Of a stretch of 64,000 nucleotides of DNA, positions 57,108-64,000 are shown one piece after another. The position numbers were made by a program, and so were the translations under genes. The stretch is from Burkholderiales bacterium Ga0077544 (GTDB lineage: Bacteria > Pseudomonadota > Gammaproteobacteria > Burkholderiales > Burkholderiaceae_D), in contig LNEU01000018.1 in NCBI GenBank assembly GCA_001464355.1, forward strand, positions 1 to 64,000, read 5' to 3'. The notes beneath the pieces were generated by a model that did not search any database, was not told the DNA's origin, and saw only the letters and a program-made list of their open reading frames with translations. Within the stretch, counting starts at the first letter, position 1; every line of letters starts with the position of its first letter.

Positions 57108-57322
57108 TGATCGCAGCAATCCAGTAGATTTGCAATCAGCTTTCCCTCAGTTTATCTCAGCGTTTAATTGCCCATCTGTACGTTATCGCACATAGAAACA
57201 TCGATACGATTTGTGGTTTGAATTGCCATGATTTATAGAGATGCCTATGGGACAATCGCTGCACGTTCATTCCGTTAGCATGATGTTCATAATGCAGCGA
57301 TCAATTTTTCAGGCACACAATC

Positions 57323-58501
57323 ATGAATAATAAAACAGATAAACAAGATGACTTGGTGGTGCCGGATGAACTTAAATTTCATGGTGATACTTCCGGTGCC
57401 GCAGAGATGGAGCGCATCCATATCGCAGTCAATGCGCGTGGCGTGGCACTGACCATTCTGGCTGGTGTGGCATTTGTGTTCGCTTTATCGGCAGCGCATA
57501 AATTTTTTATTCCGTTGGTGTTCGGTATCTTCATTGCCTATACCTTGAACCCATTGGTGGTACGTCTTGAACGCGTGCGTATTCCGCGGGTATTTGGCAC
57601 CTTGCTGGTGATCACAACGATATTAACCAGCGCCTTGTGGACAGCGAATAATCTGCGGGATGAATTCAATTCGATATTGGTCAGTTTGCCGGCGGCGACG
57701 CAAAAGTTGTCGCGTTCTATCAAACAATTGCAACGCGATCAAACCAGCACGATTCAGCAAATGCAGGTTGCGGCATCGGAAATTGAAAAGGCCACAAATC
57801 AGGCGACTGGTGCGCGGCCTGTAGTCAAAAGTACTAGTGGCGATCAGTCAGTATTTAATTTGAGCCAGTGGTTGTTGTCGGGCTCCGTTGGAATCTTTGC
57901 TTTCGCGAGCCAAGCCTTGATGGTGATTTTTCTGGTGTTTTTCTTTTTGCTGTCTGGTGACATGTTCAAGCGCAAGCTGGTGAAAATCAGCGGCCATTCG
58001 CTGTCATCTCGAAAAATTACCGTGCACATTCTGGATGCGATTAATACCTCTATTCAAAATTACATGTTGATGATGCTGATCACCAATGTCATTTTCGGCT
58101 TGCTGATGTGGATTGCCCTGCGCTGGATCGGTCTTGAAAATGCAGGTGCCTGGGCGGTTGCGGCCGGATTCTTGCACATCATTCCTTATTTCGGGCCGTT
58201 ACTGATCGTTGCGGCTACGGGTGTATCGGCCTTTATGCAGTTTGGAACATTTGCCTCCGTGTTGGCGGTTACTGGCGCTACGCTGGCGATTGCCACCATC
58301 GTGGGTACATTCGTGACGACGTGGATGACGGGGCGCATTGCCAGAATGAATACGGTGGCAGTGTTTGTTTCTCTTCTGTTCTGGACCTGGCTGTGGGGCG
58401 TATGGGGCATGCTGCTCGGAATTCCGATCATCGTGATCGTCAAAGTGATTTCCGAGCACATAGAGGGCTGGCAAGTCATTGCCGAATTACTGGGCGAATG
58501 A
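57323..58501 (+). CDS. AI-2E family (PerM-like) membrane transporter
   Basis: 392 residues. About eight membrane segments are seen, including VALTILAGVAFVFALSAAHK, VFGIFIAYTLNPLVVRLER at 67-85 and a C-terminal group with FLHIIPYFGPLLIV and LLGIPIIVIVKVI. The PYFGP motif is the family hallmark. Members export autoinducer-2, ions or act as antiporters; the substrate is unknown. A hydrophilic region (about 115-180) of the usual kind lies between segments. The N-terminal 40 residues are charged and cytoplasmic. Confidence 0.85.
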   Translation: MNNKTDKQDDLVVPDELKFHGDTSGAAEMERIHIAVNARGVALTILAGVAFVFALSAAHKFFIPLVFGIFIAYTLNPLVVRLERVRIPRVFGTLLVITTILTSALWTANNLRDEFNSILVSLPAATQKLSRSIKQLQRDQTSTIQQMQVAASEIEKATNQATGARPVVKSTSGDQSVFNLSQWLLSGSVGIFAFASQALMVIFLVFFFLLSGDMFKRKLVKISGHSLSSRKITVHILDAINTSIQNYMLMMLITNVIFGLLMWIALRWIGLENAGAWAVAAGFLHIIPYFGPLLIVAATGVSAFMQFGTFASVLAVTGATLAIATIVGTFVTTWMTGRIARMNTVAVFVSLLFWTWLWGVWGMLLGIPIIVIVKVISEHIEGWQVIAELLGE

Positions 58502-58633
58502 CCCGTTAGCCAGGCTTTATTAACTTGAGGTATCCCGCCCTTGCGTCAGCGGGCGTATTATGTGTCTGCAAAAAACCCGCCTTGTTGTCAGTGTTGCGGG
58601 TCCTTCTAGCAAACACAATCAAGGATGAATACC

Positions 58634-59038
58634 ATGCAAAATACTGATGACTTTGGAAAACTGTTTTTGCGGCTAGTGCTGGGCATATTGATTCTGTTGC
58701 ACGGTATTGCAAAGATTATTGCCGGTCCTGCATTTGTCATCAGTTCGGTGACGGCGGCCGGATTGCCGGCGCAACTGGCTTATCTGGTTTACGTGGGCGA
58801 AGTGCTTGCTCCTATGCTTTTAATCGTCGGCATCTGGTCACGTCCGGCAGCATTGATCATTGCAGGCAATATGGCGTTTGCGATTTTCCTCGTGCATATG
58901 AAGCAGCTGGGATCGCTGAACGGACAGGGCGGCTGGGCGCTGGAACTGCAAGGCATGTTCCTGGTGACTGCGTTGGCGCTGGCTTTTCTCGGAGCGGGGC
59001 GCTTTAGCCTCGGTGGTCGTGGCGGCAGGTGGAACTGA
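58634..59038 (+). CDS. DoxX family membrane protein
   Basis: 134 residues from ATG 58634, with AAGGA eight bases before it; ATG 58625 sits directly on that site and is less likely. Four membrane segments (about 10-28, 38-57, 65-85, 100-122), with FGKLFLRLVLGILILLHGIA and YVGEVLAPMLLIVGIWSRPA matching DoxX. The C-terminus is Gly/Arg-rich. Members have been linked to redox and thiol stress; the exact role is unknown. Confidence 0.8.
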   Translation: MQNTDDFGKLFLRLVLGILILLHGIAKIIAGPAFVISSVTAAGLPAQLAYLVYVGEVLAPMLLIVGIWSRPAALIIAGNMAFAIFLVHMKQLGSLNGQGGWALELQGMFLVTALALAFLGAGRFSLGGRGGRWN

Positions 59039-59081
59039 TCACAAGCCTGAATGCACGCGCTCTAAATAGCCGGATGGATCA

Positions 59082-59111
59082 ATAAGGGACGCATAAAAAT
59101 GCGTCCCTTAT
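59082..59111 (+). terminator. Hairpin after the DoxX gene
   Basis: ATAAGGGACGCAT (59082-59094), loop AAAA, ATGCGTCCCTTAT (59099-59111): a perfect 13-base-pair stem, but without a T-run after it. It probably ends or protects the DoxX message. Confidence 0.65.
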
Positions 59112-59190
59112 GCATTTCTAGCGCAGTAATTCTTGCTGTTTGGGCAGTTTTTAGACAGTTCGCCGGCAGTTAAAATGTGCTCTGTCGCGG

Positions 59191-59196
59191 TATAAT
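59191..59196 (+). promoter_or_regulatory. Probable purL -10 element
   Basis: TATAAT stands 72 bases before the purL ATG in the context CGCGGTATAATCACG. A -35 is not clear; GTTAAA at 59169-59174 is a weak candidate with 16-base spacing. No PurR-type operator was recognised. Confidence 0.45.
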
Positions 59197-59268
59197 CACG
59201 CTTTCTGATTTAACTCGTGGGACGGCAGCGGATTTACTCTGCTTTTCTGCATCAACTACCTTCTCACC

Positions 59269-62200
59269 ATGCTGATTTTGCCAGGTTCCAACGCCCTGTC
59301 TGCTTTTCGTACCGAACGACTCTTACTGCAATTGCAACAAATTGATCATGCGATCGTCAGCGTTACGGGGCGATTTATGCATTTTGTTGATTCTGCTGCG
59401 CCTATCGGGCCGGACGATGTCAGGCGTCTAGCTGCTTTACTGACCTATGGCGAGCCATTTGACGGCAAGATCGAAGGTGACGAATTTGTCGTGATTCCAC
59501 GCTTCGGCACGATTTCCCCATGGGCCAGCAAGGCGACTGATATTGCGCACAATTGCGGCATGACGGATATCCGCCGTATTGAACGCGGCATCTTGTATGT
59601 CGTGCACCTGAAATCAGGTTTGCTCGGCGGCGCGAAAAAATTGTCAGACGAAGGCAGCGCAGAAGTACAGGCACTGCTGCATGATCGCATGACCGAAATG
59701 GTGTTGCGCAGCGCTGAAGAAGCCGCCGGCCTGTTTGGAGAACTGGAAGCCAAACCATTGGCGTTCATCGATATCACGCAAGGCGGCAAAGCGGCATTGG
59801 TGCAAGCCAATACCGAACTCGGCCTTGCTTTGTCCGAAGATGAAATCGATTATCTCCTGGCCGCATTCACCACCGCAAAGCGCAACCCGACTGATGTCGA
59901 ATTGATGATGTTTGCACAGGCAAACAGCGAACACTGCCGCCATAAAATTTTCAACGCCGATTGGACCATTGACGGCATCAAACAGGATAAATCCCTGTTC
60001 GCAATGATCAAGAATACGCATCAACTAGCGCCACGCGGTACTGTGGTTGCGTACAGTGATAACTCTTCGGTGATTGAAGGCGCGACGGTTTCGCGTTTCT
60101 ATCCACGTGGTGCAGCGAGCGGCAACGTGTATGAAGCTTCGGAAGAGTTGACGCATATTCTGATGAAGGTCGAGACGCATAATCACCCGACCGCAATTTC
60201 ACCATTCCCTGGCGCTTCGACTGGTGCCGGTGGTGAAATTCGCGACGAAGGCGCAACTGGTCGCGGCGCCAAACCCAAGGCTGGTTTGGGTGGGTTTACG
60301 GTTTCAAATCTGATGTTGCCGGATGCTGTGCAGGAGTGGGAAAACGACCATGATGTCACCGTCGCGGTAACAGAAGACACAAAATCGAATGCATACGGCA
60401 AGCCTGATCGCATCGCTTCGGCTTTACAAATCATGATCGACGGCCCTATCGGTGCGGCATCATTCAACAATGAATTCGGACGTCCTAATCTGGGCGGTTA
60501 TTTCCGCACTTACGAACAAAACGTGGCCGGCTCGGTCAACGGTTATCACAAGCCGATCATGATCGCCGGTGGTATAGGCAGTATCTCTGCCAAGCACACC
60601 AAAAAGAACGATCTGCCAGTCGGCAGTTTGTTAATCCAGCTTGGTGGTCCTGGCATGCGTATCGGCATGGGCGGCAGTGCTGCATCATCGATGGCAACCG
60701 GCGCTAATACTGCCGATCTGGATTTCGATTCGGTACAACGTGGCAATCCGGAAATGGAACGGCGCGCGCAGGAAGTCATCAATGCATGCTGGGCGATGCA
60801 GGATGACAATCCGATTTTGTCCATACATGACGTAGGCGCAGGTGGCTTGTCGAATGCCTTCCCGGAAATCACCAACGATGCCAAACGTGGCGCGATTTTC
60901 GACTTGCGCGCAGTCCCGCTGGAAGAAAGCGGTATGGCGCCTAAGGAAATCTGGAGCAATGAATCGCAGGAACGTTATGTGCTGGCGATCGCACCTGAAA
61001 GCCTGCCGCAGTTCGAATATCTGTGCAAGCGTGAACGCTGCCTGTTTGCCGTCGTTGGCACCGCGACTGAAGAACGTCAACTGAAGGTTATTGACCCGCA
61101 ATACGGCAACGAGCCCGTCGACATGCCGATGGATGTCTTGCTCGGCAAGCCGCCGAAAATGCATAGAGACGTCAGCCATGTGAAACAAATATTACCCGCT
61201 GTCGATTTGACCGGTATCGATTTGCTGGAAGCATCGGTACGCGTATTGCGTCTGCCTACCGTCGCTGATAAATCATTCCTGATCACGATTGGTGATCGTA
61301 GCGTAGGCGGCACCACAGTGCGCGACCAGATGGTCGGCCCCTGGCAAGTTCCGGTCGCAGATTGCGCAGTGACAGCGATGAGCTTTGAAGGCTATCTTGG
61401 TGAAGCAATGGCGATGGGTGAACGTACGCCGCTGGCTGTCATCAATGCTGCAGCGTCAGGCCGCATGGCGGTGGGCGAAGCGCTGACCAATATTGCTGCG
61501 GCACCAATTGCCGATATCTCTGATATCAAGTTGTCCGCCAACTGGATGGCTGCTTGCGGTCAACCAGGGCAAGATGCAGCGCTGTTCGATACGGTAAAGG
61601 CAGTCGGTATGGAATTGTGTCCGGCCTTGGGCATCAGTATTCCGGTTGGCAAGGATTCCTTGTCCATGCGTACGACATGGCAGGACGAAGGTGAAGACAA
61701 AGCGGTTATCTCGCCTGTCTCGCTGATCGTATCGGCATTCGCACCGGTTTATGACGTGCGTAAATCGCTGACCCCACAATTGCGCAGGGATGCTGGCGAC
61801 ACCGTGTTGATCGTAATCGATCTGGGTCGCGGCAAGAATCGTTTGGGCGCCTCTTGTTTCGCACAAGTCATGCAGCAAATCGGTAACGAAACACCGGACG
61901 TCGATAACGCCGAAGATCTGAAAGGATTCTTCAATGCGATCCAGCGCTTGAACAAGGAACAGAAGCTGCTCGCATATCACGATAGATCCGACGGCGGTTT
62001 GTTCGCGACCTTGTGTGAAATGGCGTTCGCCGGTCACAGCGGTCTGTCTGTCAATCTGGATATTCTGACGCTCGAAGGCGAACACGCCAGTGATGGCGGA
62101 GATGCGAAGAACTGGACCAGCCAGGTAGCTGAACGTCGCAACGATATGACCTTGCGCGCCTTGTTCAATGAAGAACTGGGCGCCGTGATTCAAGTGCGTG

Positions 62201-63279
62201 ACACTGAAAAATCAGACGTCATGAACGTGCTGCGCGAATACAATCTCGGCGCATGCAGTCACATTATTGGCAAGCTCAGCGAAGATCAAACAATTGAATT
62301 CACACGCGACGCAAAGGTGATCTACAGCCAATCGCGTATTGATCTCCATCGTTTCTGGAGCGAAACCAGCTGGCGCATTGCGCGCTTGCGCGACAATCCG
62401 GATTGCGCCGATGCCGAATATAACCGCATTCTTGACAAGCTCGATCCAGGTATTACACCAGTAGTCACTTTCGATCCACAGGAAGATATCGCAGCACCAT
62501 TTATCGCCAAGGGAGCGCGTCCACGCGTGGCGATTTTGCGTGAGCAGGGTGTTAACTCGCAAGTGGAAACAGCGTACGTGATGCACAAGTCAGGCTTCGA
62601 GGCAGTCGACGTGCACATGAGCGATCTGATTTCCGGTCGTGCGTTTTTGAGTGATTTCAAAGGTCTGATCGCCGTCGGTGGTTTTTCTTACGGTGACGTA
62701 TTGGGCGCAGGCGAAGGCTGGGCAAAAACCATTCTGTTCAATATGCAATTGGCAGAAGAGTTCGCAACCTACTTTGATCGCGCAGATACATTTGCCTTGG
62801 GTATATGCAATGGTTGCCAGATGATGAGTAATCTGAAATCGATTATTCCTGGCGCACAAGCGTGGCCGAAGTTCACACGTAACAAGGCGGAGCAATTCCA
62901 GGCGCGCTTCTCGATGGTTGAAGTGACGGATTCTCCATCCATCTTCTTCAATGACATGAGCGGTACGCAGGCACCGATCGCCATCGCACACGGTGAAGGT
63001 TATGCAGATTTCTCGCTGACCGGCGACATCGACGAGGCTCTTGTGGCGATGCGTTTTATCGATAACAAGGGGCATGCCAGCGAAACCTATCCGTACAACC
63101 CGAATGGCTCGCCAGAGGGTATTACATCGGTGACGACGCCGGATGGCCGCTTTACGGTATTGATGCCGCATGCAGAGCGTGTGTTCCGTAGTGTGCAGCA
63201 GTCATATCATCCTGATTCGTGGGGTGAGGATTCGCCTTGGATGCGGATGTTCCGGAATGCGCGTAAGTGGGTGGGGTGA
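59269..63279 (+). CDS. purL: Phosphoribosylformylglycinamidine synthase (large, single-chain)
   Basis: 1336 residues, the long single-chain type of gram-negative bacteria. The N-terminal domain (about 1-150) precedes two AIRS-like halves; [20 protein letters not shown] and SGGGLSNAF-like [20 protein letters not shown] are visible. The C-terminal class I glutaminase has the nucleophile Cys1180 in GICNGCQMM and the His-Glu pair near AHGEGYAD and the C-terminus. It converts FGAR to FGAM in purine synthesis using glutamine and ATP. It stands alone, followed by about 720 noncoding bases. Confidence 0.96.
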   Translation: MLILPGSNALSAFRTERLLLQLQQIDHAIVSVTGRFMHFVDSAAPIGPDDVRRLAALLTYGEPFDGKIEGDEFVVIPRFGTISPWASKATDIAHNCGMTDIRRIERGILYVVHLKSGLLGGAKKLSDEGSAEVQALLHDRMTEMVLRSAEEAAGLFGELEAKPLAFIDITQGGKAALVQANTELGLALSEDEIDYLLAAFTTAKRNPTDVELMMFAQANSEHCRHKIFNADWTIDGIKQDKSLFAMIKNTHQLAPRGTVVAYSDNSSVIEGATVSRFYPRGAASGNVYEASEELTHILMKVETHNHPTAISPFPGASTGAGGEIRDEGATGRGAKPKAGLGGFTVSNLMLPDAVQEWENDHDVTVAVTEDTKSNAYGKPDRIASALQIMIDGPIGAASFNNEFGRPNLGGYFRTYEQNVAGSVNGYHKPIMIAGGIGSISAKHTKKNDLPVGSLLIQLGGPGMRIGMGGSAASSMATGANTADLDFDSVQRGNPEMERRAQEVINACWAMQDDNPILSIHDVGAGGLSNAFPEITNDAKRGAIFDLRAVPLEESGMAPKEIWSNESQERYVLAIAPESLPQFEYLCKRERCLFAVVGTATEERQLKVIDPQYGNEPVDMPMDVLLGKPPKMHRDVSHVKQILPAVDLTGIDLLEASVRVLRLPTVADKSFLITIGDRSVGGTTVRDQMVGPWQVPVADCAVTAMSFEGYLGEAMAMGERTPLAVINAAASGRMAVGEALTNIAAAPIADISDIKLSANWMAACGQPGQDAALFDTVKAVGMELCPALGISIPVGKDSLSMRTTWQDEGEDKAVISPVSLIVSAFAPVYDVRKSLTPQLRRDAGDTVLIVIDLGRGKNRLGASCFAQVMQQIGNETPDVDNAEDLKGFFNAIQRLNKEQKLLAYHDRSDGGLFATLCEMAFAGHSGLSVNLDILTLEGEHASDGGDAKNWTSQVAERRNDMTLRALFNEELGAVIQVRDTEKSDVMNVLREYNLGACSHIIGKLSEDQTIEFTRDAKVIYSQSRIDLHRFWSETSWRIARLRDNPDCADAEYNRILDKLDPGITPVVTFDPQEDIAAPFIAKGARPRVAILREQGVNSQVETAYVMHKSGFEAVDVHMSDLISGRAFLSDFKGLIAVGGFSYGDVLGAGEGWAKTILFNMQLAEEFATYFDRADTFALGICNGCQMMSNLKSIIPGAQAWPKFTRNKAEQFQARFSMVEVTDSPSIFFNDMSGTQAPIAIAHGEGYADFSLTGDIDEALVAMRFIDNKGHASETYPYNPNGSPEGITSVTTPDGRFTVLMPHAERVFRSVQQSYHPDSWGEDSPWMRMFRNARKWVG

Positions 63280-63465
63280 TTTGGTAGTTTGCAGCTTGCT
63301 GTAGAAAATTTGCTCGATTGGAAATGCCGTTCGGTTTATGACTGGGCGGCATTTTTTGTTTTGTGATTTGTTATTTCCGCTAAGGTGGGAATCTTTAGAG
63401 GGCTGTTGTTGCTGATGCTTTTCTCTCTTCGTGGTTAGTAGCCGGGGGTAGCCCGGCGGCTACTC

Positions 63466-63518
63466 ACTTTCTTTGCTTCGCCAAAGAAAGTAAGCAAAGA
63501 AAGGCGACCGCGAAGCCG
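63466..63518 (+). repeat. Interspersed repeat, left inverted copy
   Basis: Segment 63474-63518 (TGCTTCGCCAAAGAAAGTAA onward, ending GAAGCCG) matches the reverse complement of 63956-64000 at 38 of 45 positions by hand count. Within it ACTTTCTTTG / CAAAGAAAGT and CTTTCTTTGCTT / AAGCAAAGAAAG are two overlapping hairpins that cannot form together. Confidence 0.7.
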
Positions 63519-63955
63519 CTGCCCTTTGGGTTCCCGTCTGTGCAAATCAAAAAATGGGAAGCGAACGAAACTCACCTGCGGCTCAGACAGCGTTCACTTC
63601 TTTACCCATTTTCTGCTCCGCACAAACGGCAGCGTCACAGCGGGTGAAGTTCAACAGCTAGATCAACGTCAACGTCGCAATTCAACTGCCGCTACATAGT
63701 TGGAGAACAACTCAGAATGCATCTGTACTGAAACGCTAATTCTGTTTCGATGACCATTTTTTGTTCTGTTTTTTGGGGTTTTGGTTTGTCTTGGTTTGGT
63801 TGTTCGAATTAGCTCTTGACCTTAACCGCATGTGACGTTGCCAAGGCAAGCGGTCGTCAGGCGGATAAAGAGTGCAAACCTGTTTGAGCCGAAGGCGAGT
63901 TTGTTTGTGCTCCCGACTGATGATCGTTTGCCTTGGGTACCCGCGCAGCGGGCAA

Positions 63956-64000
63956 CGGCTTCTGCGTCGCCTTCTTTTGCTTACTTTTCTTGGCGAAGCA
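63956..64000 (-). repeat. Interspersed repeat, right inverted copy (runs off the window)
   Basis: Reverse complement reads TGCTTCGCCAAGAAAAGTAA onward to GAAGCCG, the mate of the left copy. The pair encloses about 440 bases. The copy may continue past the window edge. Confidence 0.7.

Larger units (their letters stand above)
63280..64000. other. Noncoding right edge with interspersed repeats
   Basis: 721 bases to the window edge without a supported gene. It contains two inverted copies of a repeat (63474-63518 and 63956-64000), GC-poor filler and short runs such as TTTTTTGGGGTTTTGGTTTG. The sequence type is common between genes of Burkholderiales and is often wrongly called as small ORFs. 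Confidence 0.6.

Noticed and set aside
61456-62193. 245-residue minus-strand frame opposite purL
   Set aside because: Antisense shadow of purL; no ribosome site and no recognisable domain.

Overview
The window looks like the chromosome of a betaproteobacterium in the order Burkholderiales. The best fit is Oxalobacteraceae, close to Herminiimonas or Janthinobacterium. The reasons are by-eye resemblance of the housekeeping proteins, the compact acnA / mdh / sdhCDABE / gltA / odhAB / lpdA cluster, DUF2863, hpnCDE and the tig-clpP-clpX-lon-hupB-ppiD order. No database search was possible, so genus level is inference.

Region 1 (1-5963) is the right end of a lambdoid-type siphophage prophage. It holds the end of a host-specificity (J-like) tail protein split by a frameshift, a tail fibre and a small putative assembly protein, and a permuted NlpC/P60-like hydrolase. 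A lysis cassette follows: holin-like protein, M15 endolysin and an i-spanin with a lipoprotein o-spanin nested in another frame. Last comes an unknown gene behind a perfect LexA box. The prophage ends in the 3' half of a tRNA-Pro(GGG), an attR-type junction.

Region 2 (5964-11120) is mixed chromosomal DNA. It carries an SMR efflux protein, a ModA-like protein with no signal peptide next to a nitrate-reductase-associated protein, an M14 carboxypeptidase overlapping a CYTH protein, and a DUF2863 protein.

Region 3 (11347-29056) holds most of the TCA cycle. acnA, a MliC-like protein, a CitE-like lyase and mdh are on the minus strand. They face a GntR/UTRA regulator, sdhCDAB, sdhE, gltA, odhA (sucA), odhB (sucB) and lpdA on the plus strand. 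A perfect palindrome lies between mdh and the regulator, and a second inverted repeat precedes sdhC. The layout suggests one control point for both arms.

Region 4 (29066-42818) contains a lipoprotein, zapE, an exported coiled-coil protein, a cold-shock gene and a thioredoxin-like gene. A translationally coupled tsaB-rimI-udg-DUF1853 run follows, then lplT, alr-radA and hpnCDE for squalene synthesis.

Region 5 (43197-52243) is the protein quality-control block: tRNA-Leu, tig, clpP, clpX, lon, hupB, tRNA-Val, tRNA-Asp and ppiD.

Region 6 (52298-64000) has a tesA-type esterase sharing its start site with a divergent YbbA-like ATPase, nnr, dadA, a 49-residue membrane protein, an AI-2E family transporter, DoxX and purL. 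The last 700 bp are noncoding and hold an inverted pair of interspersed-repeat copies.

The strongest leads for something undescribed are the LexA-controlled unknown gene at the prophage edge, the two operator-like sites in the TCA cluster, the signal-less ModA pair, and the repeat element at the right edge. I found no CRISPR array, transposase or rRNA.
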